From AM-2324 sp042091035 (GTDB taxonomy: Bacteria > Bacteroidota > Bacteroidia > Chitinophagales > Saprospiraceae): DNA of 10,745 nucleotides. This document shows positions 1-6,426 of this stretch, piece by piece. The number at the start of each line of letters is the position of its first letter. The first letter of the stretch is position 1. The notes beneath the pieces are model-generated. The model made no database searches and had not been told where the DNA came from. It worked only from the letters and a program-made list of their open reading frames with translations. The DNA is taken from NCBI GenBank assembly GCA_042091035.1, contig JBELIG010000105.1:1-10745 (forward strand). The letters are read 5' to 3'. The translations under genes and the position numbers were made by a program.

Positions 1-183
1 GCTGCTTACTTTGAGTCTATGCTTTTAGATTATGATGTTCATAGTAATTATGGTAATTGGATGTATGTCTCAGGAGTTGGAAATGATCCAAGAGATCGAA
101 CATTCAATATTCAACTTCAAGCAAGCCGCTATGACAAAAACTCTAAATTTCAGAAACTATGGCTGAGCCCCACCCTATTTTAA
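1..183 (+). CDS. DASH-type cryptochrome/photolyase, C-terminal end (partial)
   Basis: The window opens inside a gene; only the last 60 codons are present, read in frame 1 to a TAA at 181-183. The peptide holds the family's conserved C-terminal stretch: AAYFESMLLDYDVHSNYGNW followed by GVGNDPRDRTFNI and a SRYD segment. In this FAD-binding family the region belongs to the helical FAD domain, near the flavin and DNA-binding site. DASH members are blue-light flavoproteins that repair or sense DNA lesions, with activity mainly on single-stranded DNA; the full reaction cannot be judged from this fragment. The end (LWLSPTLF) lacks the long C-terminal extension of plant and animal cryptochromes. The gene overlaps the next one by 25 nt, which suggests co-transcription. 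A standard photolyase is the main alternative; the NYGNWMYVSGVGND pattern favours DASH. Confidence 0.85.
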   Translation, partial: AAYFESMLLDYDVHSNYGNWMYVSGVGNDPRDRTFNIQLQASRYDKNSKFQKLWLSPTLF

Positions 184-887
184 AATTAGATCAAAATGCA
201 CTTCTTGGAATTGATGGCTGCAAAGCTGGGTGGTGTGTAGTATTTAAGACTAATCAGAGTATTACTTGTAGAGTAATAACACACTTGGAAGAACTCGACA
301 CATCCCGTATTAAAAGATGTCTAATTGATATGCCTATCGGGCTACATCCCTTGAGACAAATTGATGCAGAGCTCCGCAATCGTTTAAAACCTCATAGGCA
401 CCATTCCGTTTTTTCCGTACCGGTTCGAGAAGCTGTATATGCGCCAAATTATGAGCAAGCTAAAAAAGAACATATCAAGGCTTGTGGCAAATCCATTTCT
501 ATTCAATCTTGGAACATCTGCAATAAAATCAAAAGCCTTGACCTATTTCTACAAAAGACTAATTCTGAAAATTGCTTCGAAGAATCGCATCCCGAATACT
601 GCTTTTATTTACTAAACAAAGCTACACATCTTCAACATAAAAAATCAACTAAAGAAGGACAGGCAGAACGACTGAAAATATTGCTAGAATATACAAAGGA
701 TGCCCATGTATGCTTTGAAACAGCTCTGAAGAATTATAAAAGATCTGAATTAAAAGCAGATGACATTCTGGACGCCCTAGTCTTATTCGTAACGAATACT
801 CTACCCCTTGGATTCATAGCTAATGAACCCAGCCATGATTCTAAAGGAATACCTATGCGTATTGCTTTCCCAAATGTTTTTGGATAA
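159..887 (+). CDS. DUF429 family protein (predicted RNase H-like fold)
   Basis: This 242-residue protein matches DUF429, a family of unknown function predicted to have a ribonuclease H-like fold. Visible family landmarks are LLGIDGCKAGW (residues 15-25), where D19 sits on the first strand; CLIDMPIGL (54-62) with D57; a basic stretch leading into SVFSVPVREAVY (83-94); SISIQSWNI (112-120); ESHPE (142-146); and KADDILDALVLF (199-210). The spaced acidic residues D19, D57, E142/E146 and D201/D202/D205 are what a metal-binding RNase H-like site would need, but activity has not been shown for this protein. ATG 159 is chosen because no other Met lies before the conserved GIDG strand, and it makes the gene start inside the 3' end of the photolyase gene in another frame. 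The position inside a cryptochrome/flavin gene run suggests an accessory role in that system; this is inference. Confidence 0.85.
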   Translation: MAEPHPILKLDQNALLGIDGCKAGWCVVFKTNQSITCRVITHLEELDTSRIKRCLIDMPIGLHPLRQIDAELRNRLKPHRHHSVFSVPVREAVYAPNYEQAKKEHIKACGKSISIQSWNICNKIKSLDLFLQKTNSENCFEESHPEYCFYLLNKATHLQHKKSTKEGQAERLKILLEYTKDAHVCFETALKNYKRSELKADDILDALVLFVTNTLPLGFIANEPSHDSKGIPMRIAFPNVFG

Positions 888-946
888 AAAATAAAGCACA
901 ATAAAACCTTTGCCCACGGCATGTGTTTTCAACTAAAACAATTCAG

Positions 947-1630
947 ATGGCAAATATTTTGGTTATCGGAGGTAGCAAGGGAATCGGCGCTGCTCTGATC
1001 GAAACACTTCTTCCAGAAAACACAGTGATTAATTTGAGCCGAACTGCTCCTTCAATCACCCACCCCAACTTAACACACAATGACTTTGATGTGCTTCAAG
1101 ATGATATCCCATTATTTGAAGATGTCCAAGCAATTGTGTATTGTCCCGGAAGCATCAATCTCAAACCAATTACTTCTTTAAAAACAGAAGACTTCAAAGC
1201 TGATTTTGAGATTAATGTCCTTGGTGCAGTTAAAATCATTCAAAAATATGCTCGGAAGCTAAAGAAGCAAGACAATGCTTCTGTTGTACTATTTTCTACA
1301 GTAGCAGTCCAACAAGGAATGCCTTTTCACGCCTCAGTTGCAGCAGCAAAAGGAGCTATTGAAGGTATCACAAAATCGCTAGCAGCAGAATTTGCGGGCG
1401 CCGTACGATTTAATTGTGTTGCACCAACAATGACTAGAACAAGTCTAGCCGCAGGTATTCTTAAAAATGAAGAGGCGGAGCAGCGTATCGCTCAAAGACA
1501 CCCTAGCAAAATGATCAATGAAGCTGAAGATGTAGCTGCTTTAGTGCAATTCTTACTAAGCCCATCCAGTAAGAACATAACAGGTCAAATATTAGGAATT
1601 GATGGAGGGATGTCAACTTTAAAACCGTAA
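947..1630 (+). CDS. Short-chain dehydrogenase/reductase family protein, catalytic Tyr absent
   Basis: This is a Rossmann-fold SDR of 227 residues, close to the usual 230-250. The nucleotide-binding motif GGSKGIG is at residues 8-14, a CPG tripeptide (66-68) stands where NNAG/NAG normally lies, and the EINVLGA strand-helix is at 89-95. The serine of the active site is S117 in LFSTVA, and the C-terminal ITGQILGIDGGM (211-222) is typical of classical SDRs. The expected Y-x-x-x-K is altered: HASVAAAKGAIEG (128-140) keeps the lysine (K135), but V131 occupies the tyrosine position. It may therefore be a non-catalytic or unusual NAD(P)/flavin-related SDR. ATG 947 is preferred over an in-frame GTG at 923 because it puts the first beta strand (NILVIGG) directly at the N-terminus. 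It lies 5 nt before the flavin reductase gene. Confidence 0.9.
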   Translation: MANILVIGGSKGIGAALIETLLPENTVINLSRTAPSITHPNLTHNDFDVLQDDIPLFEDVQAIVYCPGSINLKPITSLKTEDFKADFEINVLGAVKIIQKYARKLKKQDNASVVLFSTVAVQQGMPFHASVAAAKGAIEGITKSLAAEFAGAVRFNCVAPTMTRTSLAAGILKNEEAEQRIAQRHPSKMINEAEDVAALVQFLLSPSSKNITGQILGIDGGMSTLKP

Positions 1631-1635
1631 AAGCT

Positions 1636-2271
1636 ATGCTAAAACACTTTACAGATACTGATATTGAAGGATTAAACAAAGTTTTTAGACTAAATCTAAT
1701 GAACTCAGTTACGGGATATAAGCCTGCAGCATTGATTGGTACTAAAAGTAATTCTGGTCAGACAAACGTTGCAATATTCTCCTCCGTTGTTCATCTTGGT
1801 TCAAATCCAGGTCTTATTGGTTTTATAATGCGACCAACAACCGTGCCAAGAAACACATATTCTAATATTCTCGAAACTAAAACCTTCACGATCAATCACG
1901 TTCATGAAGATTTTATAGAACAAGCACATTATAGTTCTGCAAAATTTGATTCAGATATTTCTGAATTTGATGCTTGCAACTTAAAAGACGAATACTTAAA
2001 TGATTTCTGGGCACCTTATGTTGCAGATAGCCAATTAAAAATAGGCCTAGAACTTGAAGATACTATCGATATAAAAGCAAATGGCACTATTCTCGTAATT
2101 GGGAAGGTAAAAGAGATCCATATTGAAGATTCCTGTATTCAAGAGAATGGAAGATTGAAATTAGAAAAACTGAAAACAGTTGCCATTAGTGGCCTAAATA
2201 AATACAATAAAGTAAGTGAACTGGCAGAGTTTCCGTATGCTAGAGTAAGTGAGGTACCTGAATTTAAATAA
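1636..2271 (+). CDS. Flavin reductase-like FMN-binding protein
   Basis: This 211-residue protein belongs to the flavin reductase-like, split-barrel FMN-binding group. The typical order is visible: an N-terminal segment (LNSVTGYKPAALIG-like, about residues 20-35), then TNVAIFSSVVHLGSNPGLIGF (43-63), a TTVPRNTYSNI phosphate/flavin-contact stretch (68-78), KTFTINHV (82-89), and a C-terminal AISGLNKYNKV (183-193) with YARV near the end. Relatives bind FMN and either reduce free flavin with NAD(P)H or act as flavin-dependent oxidoreductases. The substrate here is not known. It follows the SDR gene by 5 nt and precedes the TIGR03643 gene by 8 nt, so translational coupling in one transcript is likely. 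Next to a photolyase/cryptochrome gene, a role in supplying or reducing flavin is a reasonable hypothesis, not shown by the sequence. Confidence 0.87.
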   Translation: MLKHFTDTDIEGLNKVFRLNLMNSVTGYKPAALIGTKSNSGQTNVAIFSSVVHLGSNPGLIGFIMRPTTVPRNTYSNILETKTFTINHVHEDFIEQAHYSSAKFDSDISEFDACNLKDEYLNDFWAPYVADSQLKIGLELEDTIDIKANGTILVIGKVKEIHIEDSCIQENGRLKLEKLKTVAISGLNKYNKVSELAEFPYARVSEVPEFK

Positions 2272-2279
2272 AATAGATT

Positions 2280-2555
2280 ATGGCAGATCTAAGCACAGAA
2301 GATATCGACAGAATCATTGAAATGGCTTGGGAGGATAGGACTCCCTTTGATGTGATAGAATTACAATTCGGTATTAAAGAACAAAAAGTCATTGAACTCA
2401 TGCGTAAAAACATGAAGGAATCTTCCTTTCGAATGTGGCGCAAACGAGTTCAGGGAAGGTCTACAAAGCATGCAAAGAAAAGAAATTTCGAAGAAGGCAG
2501 ATTCAAATGCAGTAGGCAAAAACAGATCACCCACAATAAGATTTCAAAACGTTAA
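2280..2555 (+). CDS. TIGR03643/DUF2805 family small basic protein
   Basis: This is a 91-residue protein of the TIGR03643 (DUF2805) family, function unknown. The first half, residues 7-57, is helical and reads like a helix-turn-helix: IDRIIEMAWEDRTPFDVIE, then FGIKEQKVIELMRKNMK, then SSFRMWRKRVQGR. The second half is strongly basic and ends with the family's tail, RFKCSRQ followed by NKISKR (74-91). A DNA- or RNA-binding role would fit the charge and the HTH-like half, but this is inference. It is the last gene of the + strand run, 8 nt after the flavin reductase gene, and its stop codon lies at the edge of a terminator stem. From memory, members of this family often sit close to photolyase/cryptochrome genes, which agrees with the arrangement here. 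Confidence 0.85.
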   Translation: MADLSTEDIDRIIEMAWEDRTPFDVIELQFGIKEQKVIELMRKNMKESSFRMWRKRVQGRSTKHAKKRNFEEGRFKCSRQKQITHNKISKR

Positions 2556-2580
2556 AAGAACTAATCTAATTAGTTCTTTT
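2554..2580. terminator. Bidirectional terminator shared by convergent genes
   Basis: A perfect 11-bp inverted repeat, AAAAGAACTAA (2554-2564) and TTAGTTCTTTT (2570-2580), surrounds a 5-nt TCTAA loop. An A-run on the left and a T-run on the right (extending to 2582) give a U-tract on either strand. The stem overlaps the TAA of the TIGR03643 gene (2553-2555) on one side and contains the reversed TAA (2570-2572) of the membrane-protein gene on the other. The stem is AT-rich, so its strength is uncertain. Confidence 0.75.
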
Positions 2581-3040
2581 TTGCTTTGATCGCTTTATAG
2601 ATATCATCAATTGCATAAAAATTTGCAGATAACACAATCGGAGCCTGTATCTTTCCAACTTTTCGGATCTCCAATATTCGTTCGTCACTTGCTTTTATAT
2701 TTCCGAACATGCCAACCTCATCAATATGCTTATTGTCCACAGATAAGATATTATCCCATTTGATTTGCTCTCCTTTTATACTTATAAACTCTTTGGAGAT
2801 TTGCACAGGCTTAAGACTAATAAAATTCCAGCAGTTAAAACAAAGAATTCCAAAACAGATAAAAGCAGTAAAGAAAGAAAGCATACTTACAAGTGGCTTG
2901 TAAGCTTTTAGCTCTGCTTTATACCTATTTTTTGCCTCCAACTGATAGACAAACCATACGGAGGCAAGTACAAGCACTGAAAGTATAATTATCCCAACTA
3001 GTAGGCTCGTTCGATTTGGATTGAAAACTGCTTCGATCAT
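2570..3040 (-). CDS. Small membrane protein, two TM helices and a PH-like C-terminal domain, unknown function
   Basis: I do not recognise a named family. The 156-residue product has a short N-terminus, a first hydrophobic helix at about residues 12-33 (SLLVGIIILSVLVLASVWFV), a polar charged link (34-48), and a second helix at about 50-71 carrying three cysteines (C62, C67, C70). The remaining 75-150 part alternates short hydrophobic strands: VQISKEFISIKG, QIKWDNILSV, ILEIRKVGK, APIVLSANF, then a closing helix. This strand pattern resembles the bacterial PH-like domains of small membrane proteins, with the tail expected in the cytoplasm. That fold call is an inference from pattern only. It converges with the cryptochrome run and starts only 11 nt after the arm of the upstream gene's terminator, so its own promoter is not obvious. 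Confidence 0.75.
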   Translation of the reverse strand: MIEAVFNPNRTSLLVGIIILSVLVLASVWFVYQLEAKNRYKAELKAYKPLVSMLSFFTAFICFGILCFNCWNFISLKPVQISKEFISIKGEQIKWDNILSVDNKHIDEVGMFGNIKASDERILEIRKVGKIQAPIVLSANFYAIDDIYKAIKAKKN

Positions 3041-3051
3041 ATAAAAAATAA

Positions 3052-3087
3052 TTTGGGCTAAATTACGTAAAAGTAATTTAGCCCAAA
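3052..3087 (-). terminator. Rho-independent terminator of the VPS10-like gene
   Basis: A perfect 15-bp inverted repeat, TTTGGGCTAAATTAC (3052-3066) and GTAATTTAGCCCAAA (3073-3087), has a 6-nt loop. Read on the minus strand it begins 13 nt after the stop of the VPS10-like gene and is followed by TTATTTTTTAT, a good U-tract. On the plus strand no such tract follows, so the minus orientation is favoured. Confidence 0.85.
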
Positions 3088-3100
3088 AGAAAACTAGTCA

Positions 3101-6100
3101 TTAATCCACAAGAATAGCATCTATTTTTGCTGCGTCAATAGAAGCATTCAATGCTTTTATATCCGAGGCTTTTATTGCATTAAATGCTTCAAGCTCAACT
3201 TGAATAGCTGCAGAAAGTTCTTCTTTGACAGCTATTGCCTGATCGGTGGGTGCAAAATCAGAGCCACCTACCAATGAATTTAAATGTGCTAATTTATTGG
3301 TAAGACGAATCGGAAAATTCAATGGATCCTGACGTGATCTGTTCTTCGTCTGATACAAGTTTTCCTCGATAGACTGCATCTTCTTATTGATCATATCTAT
3401 TTCCTCTACAATTGCTTCCATGCCTGCCTTATCCTTGATTCTTGACTTATAAGCATTCAATTGTTTTCGCACGGAGCGAATATCCACAATTGCTTCGTGC
3501 GCAGCGCTTACCTCTTTCAGTATATCATTCAGAAAATCAAACTGTTGCTCCAATGCATCCTGAGAGGCCTCCACGCGAGGATCATTGATTAATTCGAAAC
3601 TTTCTTTCTGTACGTCACCGTCCACCTCGAGTTGAACATAATAAGTCCCTGGTACTGCTCTTGGTCCCTGCAAAGATGCCCACCAAAGAATCATACCTTC
3701 AAAATCTTTACCGCCTTCATAGCGTAAGTTCCAATTAAATGTATTGGCCCCTTTTTCGAATTTCAAACTTTCCCCTTTTTCTTTGGAAGCAGATGAAAAT
3801 TCTTTGATGAGATCTCCATCCTCCTCTATAAACCTCAGTTTCACCACAGAACTATCTGTTACTGATCCAAGATAATAATTCAGGGAAACACCCCCTTTAT
3901 GATTTTGTCCATTTGTAAGACTCGTTCGCCCTTGACCACCACGCATGCGATAAGCATCCATAGGATCAAAAAGAATATTCTTATTTAAGTCTTGTCCAAT
4001 CTTTGCCTGATGAATCACAGAAAGATCATCTATCATCCAAATTGAACGTCCCTGGGTAGCAACAATCAGATTCTTATCCTTTATCACCATATCCGTAATA
4101 GGAACTATTGGCAAGTTCATTTGGAAGGCTTCCCAACTTGCTCCATCATCAAATGAAACATACAAGCCACTCTCGGTACCCGCATAAAGTAAACCTTCAC
4201 GATCTGGGTCCAATCGTATCACACGCGTAAAGTGAGCTGGGTCTATACCTCTGTTTATTGCTGTCCAAGTCTTACCAAAATCATTTGTTTTCAACAAATA
4301 AGGCCTAAAATCCCCAAGCTTATATCGGGTTGCAGCCACATAAAGTGTCCCCGGACGCTTTGGGTGTGCCTCGATGGAATTGATCATAGACCATTCCGGC
4401 AATATATCAGGAGTCACATTTTCCCAAGTTGTACCACCATCCTTGGTGATATGCAATAAGCCATCATCAGATCCTGCCCATATTAATCCTTCTTGAGCAG
4501 GTGATTCTAGAGCTGCGAAGATGGTACAGTAGTATTCCACTGAGGTATTATCCTGTGTGATTGGCCCACCAGAAGAGCCAAGTTTTGAGGCATCATTTCT
4601 AGTCAAATCCGGACTAATCAATTGCCAACTCTGCCCCTCATCATTAGATACGTGCAGATGATTTGATGCAGTATATAATTTCTTAGAATCATGCGGTGAG
4701 AAGAATAAAGGGAAGTTCCATTGAAACCTGTATTTCATATCCTCAGCACCGTGACCCATAGGATTATCTGGCCAAACGGTAATATTCCTGCTCATATTTT
4801 TACTGTGATCTAATCGCTCTAAAAACCCATCATAACATCCACCATAAACGATATCGTTATCATTAGGATCTATTGCAATATGACCGCATTCACAACCTGC
4901 CGTAGACTCCCATTCTCCTTCTCCTATACTGTATCCATTAGATCTATGGCTAATTCGGATGGTTGAATTATCCTGCTGTGCTGCATATATTCTATATGGA
5001 AAATGATTATCCGTGGTAACCCTATAAAACTGAGCAGTGGGTTGATTGTGGTACGTTGTCCAAGTCATTCCGCCATCATAGGTAACCTGAGCACCACCAT
5101 CATCTGCAATAACCATTCTACTAGGCATCTCAGGATCAATCCAAAGATCATGATGATCACCATGAGGCGCATTATTAGATTTAAAGTTTACACCGCCATC
5201 CGTAGATTTGTGATAGGAAACATTCATTACATAAACCACATCCTCATCCTGAGGATCAGCATGTATTTTAGAATAATACCAAGCTCTCTGCCTTAGTGAG
5301 CGACTCTTATTTACTCTGCTCCAATTCTTTCCGCCATCTTCTGATCGGAACACACCCCCTTCTTCTGCTTCAATAATCGCCCAAACACGTTTTGAATTAA
5401 CAGGTGAAACAGTAACACCTATGATTCCGAGTGTTGTTGTTGGCAAACCCTTATTCGAACTTATATTTGTCCAAGTCTCACCACTATCCGTACTTTTCCA
5501 TAATGCTGAACCATCTCCACCAGATGAAAGCGAGTATGGTGTGCGTCGTATATTCCATGTACTTGCATACAATATTCTTGGATTGTTAGGATCAAAACAA
5601 AGATCCACTGCACCAGATGATGGATTGGAGAAAAGTGTCTTCTTCCAATTCTTTCCACCGTCTATACTTTTATAGACCCCACGCTCTGCGGAATCCTTAT
5701 AGAGATCTCCTAATACAGCTGCATAGACTATATCGGGATTCGTTGGGTGGATTCTAATTCGAACAACATGTCTAGTATCTTCTAGACCCATGGACTCCCA
5801 GCTCTCTCCTGCATTTTCTGATTTCCAAATTCCATAACCATGAGAAACATTCCCCCTTACAGTAACTTCTCCTCCTCCGACAAAAAGAATATTGTTGTCA
5901 GACTCAGCAACTGCAATAGATCCTACAGATCCTCCAAAGAAGCCATCAGATATATTAGACCACGAGCGACCTCCATCTTGAGTTCGCCAGACGCCACCTC
6001 CTGCAGCACCAAAATAAAATAGGTTTGGATTACCGGGTACTCCAGTAACAGCTGCAGAGCGCCCCCCTCTAAATGGTCCTATCTCTCGCCATTCTGTTTT

Positions 6101-6229
6101 AGAGTATAAATCTTTATCCAATGAAACAACTGGACTTTCTTTCGTCTTTTTTGATTTGCGATTCTGACCCTCGCCAATGTTGACCATGGAGAATACCAAT
6201 AAGACAACGAGTATAAATCTTTGGGACAT
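3101..6229 (-). CDS. Secreted VPS10/sortilin-like protein with eleven Asp-box (BNR) repeats
   Basis: This 1042-residue protein is of the bacterial VPS10 domain/'glycosyl hydrolase' annotated family, which is close to this length. Residues 1 to about 21 form a signal peptide (MSQRFILVVLLVFSMVNIGEG). Eleven Asp-box loops of the type S-x-D-x-G-x-x-W are visible, starting near residues 82, 136, 187, 245, 295, 341, 382, 527, 594, 647 and 691 (for example RTQDGGRSW, KSIDGGKNW, ITKDGGTTW). They imply one or two beta-propellers over about 50-735. The family segment MKYRFQWNFPLFFSPHD is at 498-514. After the propellers, a beta-rich part (about 750-880, GPRAVPGTYYVQLEVDG) is followed by a helical, coiled-coil-like tail (about 885-1040). 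No glycosidase active site can be pointed to, so 'hydrolase' labels are weak; ligand or peptide binding is as likely. No T9SS sorting domain is seen, so a periplasmic location is the simplest reading. It has its own promoter region and terminator. Confidence 0.92.
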   Translation of the reverse strand: MSQRFILVVLLVFSMVNIGEGQNRKSKKTKESPVVSLDKDLYSKTEWREIGPFRGGRSAAVTGVPGNPNLFYFGAAGGGVWRTQDGGRSWSNISDGFFGGSVGSIAVAESDNNILFVGGGEVTVRGNVSHGYGIWKSENAGESWESMGLEDTRHVVRIRIHPTNPDIVYAAVLGDLYKDSAERGVYKSIDGGKNWKKTLFSNPSSGAVDLCFDPNNPRILYASTWNIRRTPYSLSSGGDGSALWKSTDSGETWTNISSNKGLPTTTLGIIGVTVSPVNSKRVWAIIEAEEGGVFRSEDGGKNWSRVNKSRSLRQRAWYYSKIHADPQDEDVVYVMNVSYHKSTDGGVNFKSNNAPHGDHHDLWIDPEMPSRMVIADDGGAQVTYDGGMTWTTYHNQPTAQFYRVTTDNHFPYRIYAAQQDNSTIRISHRSNGYSIGEGEWESTAGCECGHIAIDPNDNDIVYGGCYDGFLERLDHSKNMSRNITVWPDNPMGHGAEDMKYRFQWNFPLFFSPHDSKKLYTASNHLHVSNDEGQSWQLISPDLTRNDASKLGSSGGPITQDNTSVEYYCTIFAALESPAQEGLIWAGSDDGLLHITKDGGTTWENVTPDILPEWSMINSIEAHPKRPGTLYVAATRYKLGDFRPYLLKTNDFGKTWTAINRGIDPAHFTRVIRLDPDREGLLYAGTESGLYVSFDDGASWEAFQMNLPIVPITDMVIKDKNLIVATQGRSIWMIDDLSVIHQAKIGQDLNKNILFDPMDAYRMRGGQGRTSLTNGQNHKGGVSLNYYLGSVTDSSVVKLRFIEEDGDLIKEFSSASKEKGESLKFEKGANTFNWNLRYEGGKDFEGMILWWASLQGPRAVPGTYYVQLEVDGDVQKESFELINDPRVEASQDALEQQFDFLNDILKEVSAAHEAIVDIRSVRKQLNAYKSRIKDKAGMEAIVEEIDMINKKMQSIEENLYQTKNRSRQDPLNFPIRLTNKLAHLNSLVGGSDFAPTDQAIAVKEELSAAIQVELEAFNAIKASDIKALNASIDAAKIDAILVD

Positions 6230-6363
6230 ATCAATATGTTTGGTGAATAATTAGCTTTATAGATTCTTATCAAATTAATATTTTTTCGACTTAAATCTTA
6301 AAAGCCAAACTTATTTTAGTCCTTTCGGATATAGTACTTCATTATTCAAACACTAAATTGACA
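6230..6363 (-). promoter_or_regulatory. Leader/promoter region of the VPS10-like gene
   Basis: These 134 bases lie between the terminator of the upstream PDZ gene and the start codon at 6229, so the promoter for the VPS10-like gene should be here. It is very AT-rich. I looked for the Bacteroidota -33 TTTG / -7 TAnnTTTG pair on the minus strand and found only partial matches (for example a TTAATTTG stretch), so no exact promoter is named. Confidence 0.4.
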
Positions 6364-6409
6364 GACAATAAAAAACCATCGCTTTAAAAAGCGATGGTTT
6401 TTTATTGTC
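6364..6409 (-). terminator. Strong terminator of the PDZ gene, 22-bp stem
   Basis: An uninterrupted inverted repeat has arms at 6364-6385 and 6388-6409, with core CCATCGCTTT / AAAGCGATGG flanked by A6/T6 and GACAAT/ATTGTC. Only two bases separate the arms, so the top of the stem must open into a loop. The A and T runs give a U-tract in either direction, but the only gene ending here is the minus-strand PDZ gene, whose stop is 17 nt away. Confidence 0.9.
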
Positions 6410-6426
6410 TTTGTTTGCTCTACAGC

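Noticed and set aside
923..946. Eight-codon N-terminal extension of the SDR gene from a GTG
   Set aside because: The ATG at 947 gives a normal SDR N-terminus starting at the first beta strand; the extension VFSTKTIQ matches nothing in the family.
888..946. Possible internal promoter (TTTG near 909) before the SDR gene
   Set aside because: No matching TAnnTTTG box at the right distance; the gap is short and the genes are probably co-transcribed.
2709..2903. Plus-strand open frame of 64 codons opposite the small membrane protein gene
   Set aside because: The reverse-strand gene has clear membrane helices and a sensible start; this frame has no protein-like features.
5181..6000. Recurring short similar DNA segments suggesting a repeat array
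   Set aside because: They encode the Asp-box loops of the propeller protein; spacing is irregular and there are no spacers, so this is not a CRISPR array.
4232..6022. Several plus-strand open frames of 60-97 codons inside the VPS10-like gene
   Set aside because: They are antisense to a well-supported gene, have no recognisable domain, and follow from its repeated Asp-box codons.
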